A stretch of 64,000 nucleotides of DNA from JBBATK01 sp044228285 (GTDB taxonomy: Bacteria > Bacteroidota > Ignavibacteria > Kapaibacteriales > NICIL-2): the NCBI GenBank assembly GCA_044228285.1, contig JBGAVD010000003.1, forward strand, positions 434,001 to 498,000, written 5' to 3'. Positions 42,986 through 51,259 of the stretch are shown piece by piece (position 1 is the first letter of the stretch; every line of letters begins with the position of its first letter). The position numbers and the translations under genes are program-made. The notes beneath the pieces are model-generated. The model had not been told where the DNA came from. It did not search any database and was given only the letters and a program-made list of their open reading frames with translations.

Positions 42986-43657
42986 ATGCAGACAGTGTTT
43001 AATTGGAACGACATAGTCCTTCACCTTGCCTATCTCCTCTTCGCCGTTGCCTATGCGATGAAGGATGTGTTTTGGATGCGCATTGTGCTCATTGTGGGTG
43101 CAACAGTAGACATCTACTATCGCATCTACCTCATGCCAGAGGTTGGGTATACCGACATTTATTGGTGCTTTGGTGACATTGTCATCAACCTCTACCAGTT
43201 CATCATGCTGTATCGGGAACGCAAAGGTCTGATGTTCAACGATGAAGAAAAAAGCATCTACAACCTCGTATTCTCCAAAGTCCCACAAATTCAATACAAA
43301 CGTCTGCTCAAAGTAGCGGAATGGCAAAGTGTGGCTGAGAACACGCAGCTGGTTACACAAGGTACAGACTTGGAAACGCTCATGATCATTTCGGATGGCG
43401 TTGCCAATGTTGAGGTGGACGGGAAAGTCCTTACCTATCTCCGCGCTGGTAACTTCATCGGCGAAATGAGCTTTCTTACTGGCGGATTGACTACTGCGAA
43501 TGTTACAACACTCACCCCAACTCGTCTGCTGGTTTTCAATCGCGCCCGCCTTCGTGAACTTCTGAGCAAAGACGAGGAGATTGACCGCGCTATGCACTCT
43601 GTGTTTAATGGTGACTTATTGGCAAAACTGACAAAGCACACCTCGTCTACGCAGTAA
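42986..43657 (+). CDS. membrane-anchored cNMP-binding-fold protein, Popeye-like
   Basis: 223 residues. Two or three hydrophobic segments lie in the first 75 residues (LHLAYLLFAVAYAM; MRIVLIVGATVDIYY; IVINLYQFIMLY), then a linker and a cyclic-nucleotide-binding fold at about 95-215. The phosphate-binding cassette is FIGEMSFLTGGLTTAN (157-172): the Gly-Glu is kept but the Arg that normally holds the cyclic phosphate is Thr. The order of membrane segments followed by a divergent cNMP domain resembles Popeye-domain proteins. A regulator that senses a ligand at the membrane is plausible; cAMP binding is not assured. Confidence 0.7.
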   Translation: MQTVFNWNDIVLHLAYLLFAVAYAMKDVFWMRIVLIVGATVDIYYRIYLMPEVGYTDIYWCFGDIVINLYQFIMLYRERKGLMFNDEEKSIYNLVFSKVPQIQYKRLLKVAEWQSVAENTQLVTQGTDLETLMIISDGVANVEVDGKVLTYLRAGNFIGEMSFLTGGLTTANVTTLTPTRLLVFNRARLRELLSKDEEIDRAMHSVFNGDLLAKLTKHTSSTQ

Positions 43658-44029
43658 GCTCCGCACATTGTTCACTATCCTTAGCCGCGCTCTTCACAAC
43701 AGCACGCTTATTCTTCTTTGCGTGAACGAGCCAATATCATCATCTCACCGCCTAACATATCTCAACGAGGCTTGTGTAGGCTTCGCACTTCGCTCATTGT
43801 GCTGGCTTTCAGAACAGAAATCTGCTGTCATCCCTGTCTGCGTCCCCTCAACCAGCATTCTTCCCTTAAAGAAGCATGCGTAGTCTTCCTAATGGAAGCA
43901 CTGTCCTTGGTTGGTCCTTTGCGGCCCCTATGCGTCACTCAAGTTCAGGCAGAATCGGCCTTTATCGAGTCTCACAGCTCCAGACAGAGGCGACCGCTTC
44001 AGCAAAGTGGCGCTTTGCTATCGGCCGTT
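43658..44029. other. gene-free stretch upstream of the flagellar operon
   Basis: Open frames exist here (for example 43718-44044) but they lack family similarity and a ribosome binding site, and the last one would run over the sigma54-like element. I see nothing else in this stretch. Confidence 0.4.
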
Positions 44030-44045
44030 TGGCATAAAACTTGAG
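44030..44045 (+). promoter_or_regulatory. sigma54-like -24/-12 element before flgB
   Basis: TGGCAT-N5-TTGAG at 44030-44045. The -24 TGGCA is perfect and the spacing between GG and the -12 position is canonical, but the -12 dinucleotide is GA instead of GC. It lies 70 bases before flgB; a sigma54-dependent activator is encoded at the far end of the same cluster. Confidence 0.42.
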
Positions 44046-44114
44046 GATATCTCTTTGGATTGAATCATTTTTTTTCAAAGCACGAATTCTGACACGATAG
44101 GCAGGGAGGCTTTT

Positions 44115-44540
44115 ATGGCAACGAACGACTATCTCTTTGGCGGCAATATGCCACTCTATGGTTCAGCGATGGACGCCTACGCACTGCGCCAGCGAACCAT
44201 TGCTCGCAACATCGCCAACGCCACCACACCGGGTTACCGTCCAGAACGCGTTCGTTTTGAGGAAGAGTTTCAAGACGAGCAACTGCAGCTCCGGGGACTG
44301 CATGGGGAGTCTAACTACGTTCAGATTGGACCTCAGAAAGCGAACGAAGTTGAAGCACAGCGAGAAGGCGCACCGATTCCAAAGCCTGAAGTGTACTTCG
44401 CCGGTGAGTCGAGTGTGAACGTTGACAAAGAAATGAGCGAGCTGGCGATGAATCAAATTCGATATCGTTTAGCAACGCGTTTTACACAGAAATACTTCCA
44501 AGGATTGCAAAGTGCAATTCGTGGTACATCGAATGGCTAA
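44115..44540 (+). CDS. flgB: flagellar basal-body rod protein FlgB
   Basis: 141 residues, typical length. The N-terminal rod motif is AYALRQRTIARNIANATTPGYRPERVRFEEEF, seen here in the ARNIANATTPGY core shared by all rod/hook proteins; the C-terminal helix is MSELAMNQIRYRLATRFTQ. FlgB is the most proximal part of the rod, exported by the flagellar type III apparatus. A strong ribosome binding site (GGGAGG) precedes the ATG. First gene of a six-gene operon and 22 bases before flgC. Confidence 0.93.
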   Translation: MATNDYLFGGNMPLYGSAMDAYALRQRTIARNIANATTPGYRPERVRFEEEFQDEQLQLRGLHGESNYVQIGPQKANEVEAQREGAPIPKPEVYFAGESSVNVDKEMSELAMNQIRYRLATRFTQKYFQGLQSAIRGTSNG

Positions 44541-44562
44541 CATTATTCTTGAGGACTGATGT

Positions 44563-45045
44563 ATGGAAAACATATTCTCGTCTTTTGCCTATAGCGGACA
44601 AGGTTTGAGCGTTCAACGTCAGCGCTTAAGCGCCGTCGCAAAGAACATTGCCAATGCAAACACAACCCGCGATGAGCACGGCAAAGTGTATCACCGTGAA
44701 CAAGTGATTGTACAATCCGACAACAAAGGTTCCTTCCGCAGTCTCTTGCAAAGCGAATTGCCGCTAGCAAATGAGGTGCAAGGACATGTTGGCGGTGGAC
44801 TCGATCCTTATTCTGCACCTGACCGCAACACCGTTCGCAGCGTTATCGGTAAGGATGGAACAGCGCCTCGTATGGTCTATGATCCAACTCACCCGGATGC
44901 AGACGACAAGGGTTATGTGCAAATGCCGAACGTGAACATCGTAACAGAAATGGTTGACATGATCAGCGCGCAGCGTGCATTTGAAGCTAACACAGGTGTC
45001 ATCAATGCTGCGAAGAATATGGCTAAAGATTCCATGGATATCTAA
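44563..45045 (+). CDS. flgC: flagellar basal-body rod protein FlgC
   Basis: 160 residues. The N-terminal RLSAVAKNIANANTTRDEHG is the rod-protein signature, YVQMPNVNIVTEMVDMISAQ is the FlgC-specific C-terminal block, and RAFEANTGVINAAKNM the final helix. It assembles after FlgB in the proximal rod. It lies in the classical flgB-flgC-fliE-fliF-fliG order, interrupted only by one small unknown gene. A direct repeat of 10 bp (TTCGACAGTA) lies in the gap downstream. Confidence 0.94.
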   Translation: MENIFSSFAYSGQGLSVQRQRLSAVAKNIANANTTRDEHGKVYHREQVIVQSDNKGSFRSLLQSELPLANEVQGHVGGGLDPYSAPDRNTVRSVIGKDGTAPRMVYDPTHPDADDKGYVQMPNVNIVTEMVDMISAQRAFEANTGVINAAKNMAKDSMDI

Positions 45046-45069
45046 GAGTAGAGTCGGTTGATACCAGAG

Positions 45070-45092
45070 TTCGACAGTAGCGTTCGACAGTA
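45070..45092. repeat. short direct repeat between flgC and the next gene
   Basis: TTCGACAGTA at 45070-45079 and again at 45083-45092, with GCG between. Confidence 0.6.
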
Positions 45093-45127
45093 CAATTCAA
45101 ACACCAAACATCTGAGCAAGGAATGCC

Positions 45128-45379
45128 ATGAATGTAGGAGCAACACAGATTAACGTACAGTGGGATGAGATTCAGCGAGTGGCTACTGAGCGCAGCAGCC
45201 AACGTCAGCAGATGCTTGCGAAGCAATATGGCGCTGGCTCGAATGCTCAATCCATGATGAACTCCTCGAACCACGAACAAGACGAGTCACAACGCGCTCA
45301 GCGGGTTGTCTTCACCAAAAACGGCAAGCTCCAGCAGAACTACGTACCCAAGGGAACGCTGTTTGACCGCGTAGGATGA
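45128..45379 (+). CDS. unknown small protein within the flagellar operon
   Basis: 83 residues, no signal peptide, no membrane segment, strongly polar: Gln/Ser/Asn-rich (RSSQRQQMLAKQYG, NSSNHEQDESQRAQ), ending in a more ordered stretch (VVFTKNGKLQQNYVPKGTLF). It lies between flgC and fliE on the same strand with similar spacing. The N-terminal part could form one helix; the remainder looks disordered. The low-complexity polar character is like a chaperone or an export substrate of the flagellar apparatus, but I do not recognise a family. Upstream sequence AGCAAGGAATGCC gives a usable ribosome binding site (AAGGA). Confidence 0.6.
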   Translation: MNVGATQINVQWDEIQRVATERSSQRQQMLAKQYGAGSNAQSMMNSSNHEQDESQRAQRVVFTKNGKLQQNYVPKGTLFDRVG

Positions 45380-45504
45380 TGAAATCCCTGCGAACTCTAC
45401 AGGCAGCGCTAGAATGTTAGAGCTACGAAGCAAGAGAAGCACAACAACGAACACTAGAAGTACCGATACCAACAAACAGTCTATTCACAACAGCACTCAC
45501 GATC

Positions 45505-45834
45505 ATGATGAACATCCCCGATTTGCTTTCGATGCCCCAGCCTCGTATGCCAATGAATGAAATCAATGGCGGCGAGAATATGACGCTGAACGACAAGCTG
45601 TCTGACGACGGAAGTCAGAGCTTCACACAAACTCTCAAGGGTTTCATTCAAGACGTCAATGGTCTGCAAAAGGACAGCGCTGGAAAGAGCGAGAAGTTCT
45701 TGAAAGGCGAAGCAGTAGATGTGCACGATGTCATGATTGCTGCTGAGAAAGCAAAAACCAGCTTTCAGTTGCTGATGGAACTACGGAACAAAACTCTTGA
45801 AGTGTACAACCAAGCAACCCGTATGCAGGTGTAG
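45505..45834 (+). CDS. fliE: flagellar hook-basal body protein FliE
   Basis: 109 residues. The conserved C-terminal two-thirds is present: QSFTQTLKGFIQDVNGLQKD, then GEAVDVHDVMIAAEKAKTSF and LLMELRNKTLEVYNQATRMQV, closely matching the FliE pattern. FliE joins the MS ring to the proximal rod. The N-terminal 30 residues are variable, as usual. The gap to the unknown gene upstream is 125 bases and to fliF 106 bases, the latter with a stable hairpin. Confidence 0.93.
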   Translation: MMNIPDLLSMPQPRMPMNEINGGENMTLNDKLSDDGSQSFTQTLKGFIQDVNGLQKDSAGKSEKFLKGEAVDVHDVMIAAEKAKTSFQLLMELRNKTLEVYNQATRMQV

Positions 45835-45856
45835 TCAGTATGAGATTTTCTGTTAA

Positions 45857-45877
45857 GCGGGGCGCTTCGCGCCACGC
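45857..45877 (+). other. hairpin between fliE and fliF
   Basis: GGCGC (45861-45865), TTC loop, GCGCC (45869-45873), extended by GCG/CGC across a G-A mismatch. No T-run. It could attenuate or stabilise the operon transcript. Confidence 0.5.
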
Positions 45878-45940
45878 ATAGTCAAAAACATCCCTGTAGA
45901 GAACACGAGAAACTGATAACGACTTACGAAGAGCACGAGA

Positions 45941-47647
45941 ATGGCAGAGAATAAACTACTCGAACAAACAAAGACCTTCCTAGCGAAGCTGAGCACGGCA
46001 CAGAAAGCCTCGATCGCTGTGGCAATCGTTGCCGCAATAGCAGGCTTGAGCATGCTCGTCTTCCATAGTTCTCAACCAACTATGGCTGTGTTGTTTAGCG
46101 AACTTGAACAGAAAGATGCCGCAACAATTGTGGACAAACTCAAGGAGCAAGCAATTCCCTATGAGTTGAGCAACAACGGCACAACCGTACTTGTGGCAAG
46201 CGAGAAGGTTTATGAAACTCGTTTGACCCTGGCAAAAGATGGTTTTATGCCGGGCAACACGATCGGTTATGAGCTCTTTGACAAAACCAATCTTGGGATG
46301 AGCGACTTCGTTCAGAAGTTGAATTACAAGCGCGCTATGGAAGGTGAGTTGCAAAAGACTATCTCTTCCTTCGATGAGTGTCAGAAAGTGCGCGTGATGA
46401 TCGTCATGCCAGAGAAAACACTCTTCGAGAAAGACCAGAAGAAACCAACTGCTGCCGTGCATTTACACTTAAAGAATGGTCGCAGCATATCGAAGCTCAA
46501 TGTTGAAGGTATACAGAATCTTGTCGCCAGCTCTGTTGAAGGCATGGCACCGGCAGACGTGAATGTCATTGATCAGCGCGGACAAATCCTTAGCGAAGCA
46601 CGCAAAGAAAGTAACTCGCTAGCGGGTTTAAGTTCAACGCAGATGGAACAACAGCACACCGTTGATGAGCACATGATCCGAAAGGTGCAATCATTGTTAG
46701 ACGGAGTGTTGGGACCAAACAAAGCGATCGTACGAGTAAACACGGAGCTCGACTTTACACAGTTAGAACGCACAAAGGAGAACTTTGATCCAGAAGGACA
46801 GGTGGTCTTGAGTGAAGAGAAGATTAATGAGTCACATAGCGCCAAAGACACCATCGATTATCCTCCGGTAAACAACGAAAGTAGCGTTGGCAAAGTTCGA
46901 TCTAACTACCTGAACTCGAAAGTAATTGAGCACTTGGTAAACGCAGTGGGCACCGTGAAGCGTTTGTCGGTCAGCGTTATGGTTGACGGCACAAACAAGA
47001 TCACGGAAGTCAATGGCGAGAAGAAGCTGCAGTATACTCCACGGAGCGATGAGGAGATTCAGAAGATCACACAGATTGTTCGCAATGCAGTGGGCTTTGA
47101 CCCTCAGCGCAACGACCAGATTAGTGTGGTGACGATGCCTTTCGATCAGACGGCTTTAGAAGAAGAGATCAAGACTCCCGAGACATTCTTAGATATGTCG
47201 CCAAAAGACATCATCGAGAAAGTCCTCATTGTCCTTGCAATGCTCATCGCTGTCTACATGGTGCGCAAGCTCTTCGCTTCGCCACAAGTTCAGCGTCAGA
47301 TCGAAGAGATTCTGTCGCCGCCGATGGACAAGATCGCAGCAAACTCTCCTTATGCCATGCAATTGGGAGCACCGGGTACACCTGGCTATACCGTAAATCC
47401 AAGTGGACAGCTAGTTGCCAACACGCAACGCAAGCCTGCCGGGTTACTTGAGGAAGGTGCAGCACCAACAAAAGAAGAGATTATTGCTCGAGCGCGAGCT
47501 CGCCTAGATTCTAAGGCACAGAGTTTGATGAGTGAAGATCAGATCATCCACGATGAGATGCGGCACAGAGTGCAGAAGTTCTTCGAAAGCAACGAAGCGG
47601 AAGCACTGAAGATTGTGAAGCTCATGATGAACAAACCAACGAAATAG
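45941..47647 (+). CDS. fliF: flagellar MS-ring protein FliF
   Basis: 568 residues. First membrane segment at about 24-44 (ASIAVAIVAAIAGLSMLVF), then the ring-building motifs (LFSELEQKDAATIVDKLKEQ; GNTIGYELFDKTNLGMSDFV; YKRAMEGELQKTI; VRVMIVMPEKTLF). Second membrane segment near 425-445 (VLIVLAMLIAVYMVRKLF), followed by a cytoplasmic tail that ends in the FliG-binding helix (HRVQKFFESNEAEALKIVKL, seen over its core FFESNEAEAL). FliF forms the MS ring, the base on which rod, switch and export gate assemble. fliG follows after 18 bases. Confidence 0.95.
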   Translation: MAENKLLEQTKTFLAKLSTAQKASIAVAIVAAIAGLSMLVFHSSQPTMAVLFSELEQKDAATIVDKLKEQAIPYELSNNGTTVLVASEKVYETRLTLAKDGFMPGNTIGYELFDKTNLGMSDFVQKLNYKRAMEGELQKTISSFDECQKVRVMIVMPEKTLFEKDQKKPTAAVHLHLKNGRSISKLNVEGIQNLVASSVEGMAPADVNVIDQRGQILSEARKESNSLAGLSSTQMEQQHTVDEHMIRKVQSLLDGVLGPNKAIVRVNTELDFTQLERTKENFDPEGQVVLSEEKINESHSAKDTIDYPPVNNESSVGKVRSNYLNSKVIEHLVNAVGTVKRLSVSVMVDGTNKITEVNGEKKLQYTPRSDEEIQKITQIVRNAVGFDPQRNDQISVVTMPFDQTALEEEIKTPETFLDMSPKDIIEKVLIVLAMLIAVYMVRKLFASPQVQRQIEEILSPPMDKIAANSPYAMQLGAPGTPGYTVNPSGQLVANTQRKPAGLLEEGAAPTKEEIIARARARLDSKAQSLMSEDQIIHDEMRHRVQKFFESNEAEALKIVKLMMNKPTK

Positions 47648-47665
47648 CATAACAGAGTAACGACA

Positions 47666-48700
47666 ATGGCTATACAAGACACATCACAAGAAGTAACTTT
47701 TGAGTCCCTATCTGGCCGACAAAAGATTGCCCTCCTGCTTGTTTCCCTCAATGTGGATACATCCGCACGAGTCTTCCGTAATCTGAACAACGATGAGGTG
47801 GAGCAAGTGTCGATGGAGATTACCAATCTCTCCGACGTCTCACATCGTGTCAGCAACAGGGTCATCGAAGAGTTTTATGGCTTAATGATTGGCCAAGAGT
47901 CCTTCAGTGAAGGTGGCTTTGACTATGCACGGAGTATTTTGGAAAAGTCTTTTGGCATTGAGAAGGCCAGAGAGATGATGGAGAAAATCAAAATGCTCAC
48001 AACCGTTCGTGGTTTCGACATCCTCAAGAAAGCCGACGCTCAACAGCTCGCTTCTTTTCTCAACAAAGAGCACCCCCAAACTATTGCTCTCCTTCTCTCC
48101 CATTTGCCAACAGATCAAAGTGCCGATGTGATTAGCGAGTTTGCAGACGAGCTAAAGTCAGATGTACTCATTCGTATCGCCTCGCTCGGTAAAGTGTCTC
48201 CAGCTGTTGTACAGCAAGTAGAGCGTGTGGTCGATGAGATTGCAGAGCAAACGCTTTCTCAAAACATGGCAATGGCTGGTGGCGCTCAACTCGTTGCGAG
48301 TATCCTCAACAAGAGTGCAGTGCAAACCGCCAAGGGCTTAATGGAGCAGATTGAAGGCAAGAATGCGAACCTTGCAGCAGAGATTAAGCGCTTGATGTTC
48401 CTTTTCGACGATATCATTCAAATCGACGATCGTGGAATTCAGCGTATCCTTCGGGATGTTGACAAACGTGATCTGGCGTTGGCGCTCAAGGCGAGTGACG
48501 ATCGCATTCGTACGAAGATCTTTAAGAACATGTCGGAACGTGCAGCCGAAGTGATCAAGGAAGACCTGGAATTCATGGGTCCGATCAAACTCAAAGAAGT
48601 GGAAGCTGCACAGCTCCGTATTGTGGACGTCATCAAACGTCTGGAAGAAAAAGACGAGATCAGTATTGGTGGTCGTGGCAAGGAAGACGTATTCGTCTAA
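47666..48700 (+). CDS. fliG: flagellar motor switch protein FliG
   Basis: 344 residues, the normal size. N-domain: LSGRQKIALLLVSLNVD. Middle domain contains the EHPQ motif (LNKEHPQTIALLLSHL) and AVVQQVERVVDEIAEQT. C-domain has LMFLFDDIIQIDDRGIQRIL followed by the charged torque helix region LALALKASDDRIRTKIFKNMS, where Lys, Asp and Arg residues interact with the stator, then DLEFMGPIKLKEVEAAQLRI. FliG couples stator action to rotor rotation and sets the direction with FliM. The last gene of the operon in this window; FliH, FliI and others are not here. Confidence 0.96.
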   Translation: MAIQDTSQEVTFESLSGRQKIALLLVSLNVDTSARVFRNLNNDEVEQVSMEITNLSDVSHRVSNRVIEEFYGLMIGQESFSEGGFDYARSILEKSFGIEKAREMMEKIKMLTTVRGFDILKKADAQQLASFLNKEHPQTIALLLSHLPTDQSADVISEFADELKSDVLIRIASLGKVSPAVVQQVERVVDEIAEQTLSQNMAMAGGAQLVASILNKSAVQTAKGLMEQIEGKNANLAAEIKRLMFLFDDIIQIDDRGIQRILRDVDKRDLALALKASDDRIRTKIFKNMSERAAEVIKEDLEFMGPIKLKEVEAAQLRIVDVIKRLEEKDEISIGGRGKEDVFV

Positions 48701-48805
48701 GCTGTTACGGTTTGCGAGAGCATGCATTGGCAAGTTTCACACGACTCCCATTCTTCGCAATACTGACCAGAGAAGTACATCAAACTCCGGCAGTCTGCAA
48801 GCCAA

Positions 48806-50332
48806 TCACTTTGCTTTTGATTTGCTTGCAGGCTTTGCCGGACTTTCTTTTTTCGGAGCAGACTTCGCCGAAGAGCTCTTTGCAGCAGCCTTGTGTACAC
48901 CTTCTGTTTGGGTATCAACGCCAAACTCCTTCATCACCTCATCCAATCGCCCTTCACTCAAGCCGAGCATCTTAGCTGCGGCAGATTGATCATTGGCAGC
49001 TAACGCAAAGGTTTGTGCAAGAACCTCGCGGACCACATTCGCCAGAGGAGCACCTTGCTTGGAGATACTCACACTGTGTGAACCAGGTGAAAGTTCTGTC
49101 GTCGAAATATTGCGTGGACTCTTTTGAAAAGCATTCGCTGGCGGCAGAGCGTCCATTCGCAGAAACGACAATTGCTCTTTGGTGATCACTGGTCCTTGCT
49201 CGAGCAGCACAGCACGTTCGATAGCGTTGCGCAGTTCGCGGATATTCCCTTTCCAGACGTAGTGGTCGAGTATCTCGGCAGCACCTGGCTCAAAGCCTTC
49301 GATGTTCTTCGTAAACTTCTGATTGAACTCTTTTATAAAGCTGGTCGCCAGGATGAGCACATCGCCTTGACGTTCACGCAGAGGTGGTAAGTAAATGGTG
49401 GCTACGTTGAGACGATAGAACAAGTCCTCTCTGAACTTCCCTTCCTCAACCAATCGTTCCAGATCGCGGTTTGTGGCAGCGATGACACGAACATCAACCG
49501 ACACTTCCTTAGCTCCACCCAAACGATAGAACTTGCGCTCTTGGAGTACACGAAGAAGTTTGACTTGCATATCGGCACTTAGCTCACCCACTTCATCAAG
49601 CAGAATGGTCCCACGGTTTGCCTGTTCGAAGCGACCCTGCTTAACCTTTTCAGTAGCACCAGTAAAAGCGCCGCGTTCGTACCCAAAGAGCTCGTTTTCT
49701 GCAAGGTCCTTAGGAATTGCACCGCAATTCACCGTGATAAATGGTCCTTTGTGTCGCTGCGAATGCAAGTGAATAAAACGCGCCATCAACTCCTTACCAG
49801 TACCGGACTCACCCAAAATGAGAGCCGTCGTATCGCTCGCACCGGCAACGATTTTGGCAACTCCAAGTGCGTTGCTAATCGCATCGCTCTTTCCAATAAT
49901 CTCACTAGGCTTCTCGCTTTGCAGCTCTTCTTTCAGGAGTTTTACTTGGCGACGGAGGTCGTAGTTGTGAAGAGCGCGTTCTACGGCGACTTCAAGCTGA
50001 TCCAAGTCTATTGGTTTTACAATAAACTCTTCAGCACTGGCTTTCATGGCACGAACTGCGATCTTAATATCGTTGAAGGCGGTCATCACAATGACCGGAA
50101 TGGTGATTCCCTCTGCACGCAGACGCTCGAGAATGTCTAAGCCATTGGCGTGTCCGAGGTAAATATCCAGCAAAATCAAATCTGGCGATACGGTATCTAA
50201 GTCTTCGATTGCCTTGTTTGGGTCGGTGAAGTGCACAACACGTTCGTAGCGAGACTCCAAAATCTCGAGAATTGTTGCTCCCACTAGCGGGTCGTCTTCA
50301 ATAATGGCAATTGAATAGTTGAGTTTAGCCAT
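48806..50332 (-). CDS. sigma54-dependent response regulator (NtrC/FlgR type)
   Basis: 508 residues from the ATG at 50332; upstream codons to 50494 lack similarity. Receiver domain 5-120 with acidic pocket at 12-14, phospho-Asp56 (LILLDIYLG) and Lys106 (FIVKPI). AAA+ domain from about 143 with Walker A GESGTGKE (174-181), the sigma54-contact loop GAFTGA (221-226) and ILLDEVGEL. A C-terminal HTH lies near 435-475 (SAAAKMLGLSEGRLDEVMK). An Ala/Lys/Ser tail of about 30 residues follows, unusual for the family. It converges on fliG; with the sigma54-like site before flgB, control of the flagellar operon is likely. Its cognate kinase is not adjacent. Confidence 0.9.
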   Translation of the reverse strand: MAKLNYSIAIIEDDPLVGATILEILESRYERVVHFTDPNKAIEDLDTVSPDLILLDIYLGHANGLDILERLRAEGITIPVIVMTAFNDIKIAVRAMKASAEEFIVKPIDLDQLEVAVERALHNYDLRRQVKLLKEELQSEKPSEIIGKSDAISNALGVAKIVAGASDTTALILGESGTGKELMARFIHLHSQRHKGPFITVNCGAIPKDLAENELFGYERGAFTGATEKVKQGRFEQANRGTILLDEVGELSADMQVKLLRVLQERKFYRLGGAKEVSVDVRVIAATNRDLERLVEEGKFREDLFYRLNVATIYLPPLRERQGDVLILATSFIKEFNQKFTKNIEGFEPGAAEILDHYVWKGNIRELRNAIERAVLLEQGPVITKEQLSFLRMDALPPANAFQKSPRNISTTELSPGSHSVSISKQGAPLANVVREVLAQTFALAANDQSAAAKMLGLSEGRLDEVMKEFGVDTQTEGVHKAAAKSSSAKSAPKKESPAKPASKSKAK

Positions 50333-51196
50333 GGCTATGCACATTGTGATGATACGCAAAACATGCTGTCTTTTTTGAAAGCAGCATCCCAATCCAGGCA
50401 AAGATACGCTCTCAGGCTCGTTTTGACGAGAGATAGACGCAGCGATGAGCGAAGGGTATCGCTCTATGTGCTCGGGAGTTGTCTCGTGGAACAACTGCAG
50501 TGCAACAACACAGTGGTTTATCAGCCTTCCTTCGCTATGCTCATGAGCTGTTCAGCTAGGTTGCGCAACACAAATACTCAGCTCAGTCGCATTGCAGCAA
50601 CTAGAGCCATCGCAATACATGAACGCGACGCAGCTATACGAACCGTGCATTGGACTGATTCTCTGTCAGCATCACGGTAGTTCACTTATCATACACACAA
50701 CAGCTACTCTCAACTAGGCTTGCTGCAGATCTTTGTCTTTTATTGCCGTGAGCGAATATGGAGCACATTGCAAGTAGTAGTCAGAGGCATTCGGCGCTGC
50801 ACCTTCTCTTCATCTCTACAAGGAGATCTGAATATAGCTCTGCTGTTGCAGCTGCGGTAATCGCCGATATAAAGAGTGTGGAGTAGCACGATGACTGTTA
50901 CGCCTACAATTGCGCCGTTGGTCGACGAATTGATCACATTTTAGCTGATTAGCAATATCGCGGAGATTGATAGCTGATTGAGATTACTGAAAGAATGCAC
51001 AGTATCAAAGCGGTGCACTGGAGCGAAAGAGGGACTGAGAGCATTGTGAAGCATTTCCTTCGAACTCGCTTAAACACTACGATGTAGCGCCATACGTCTT
51101 CTCACAAAACAAGTTGTCTCTATTGTGTGTGAATGTTCATTGAGAAAAAAAAATCACCGTACAGTTGCGATTAAGCCTTTTCCGCAGCGCTTTCAC
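50333..51196. other. long gap without recognised genes
   Basis: Nearly 900 bases between the regulator and the AT-hook gene. Open frames of up to 105 codons exist but show no family similarity, ribosome binding site or convincing codon pattern. A direct repeat TAGCTGATT is found at 50942-50950 and 50971-50979. The promoter for the divergent regulator gene should be in the first part. Confidence 0.4.
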
Positions 51197-51227
51197 TTTC
51201 CCAAATTCATACGAATGACTAACTTGC
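51197..51227 (+). promoter_or_regulatory. possible Bacteroidota-type promoter of the AT-hook gene
   Basis: TTTC (51197-51200), 19 bases, TAACTTGC (51220-51227): spacing is ideal but both boxes deviate from TTTG and TAnnTTTG. Position 33 bases before the ATG fits. Confidence 0.35.
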
Positions 51228-51259
51228 ATTGAGGGTTCCACATTTAATACACAACACAC

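Noticed and set aside
43718..44044. 108-codon ORF before flgB
   Set aside because: No similarity, no ribosome binding site, and it overlaps the sigma54-like element.
48806..50494. Start of the sigma54 regulator at 50494
   Set aside because: It would be a TTG with no similarity for 54 codons; the receiver domain begins right after ATG 50332.
50863..50872. GCCGATAT, like a sigma28 -10 box
   Set aside because: No matching -35 box 11 bases upstream and no flagellar gene follows.
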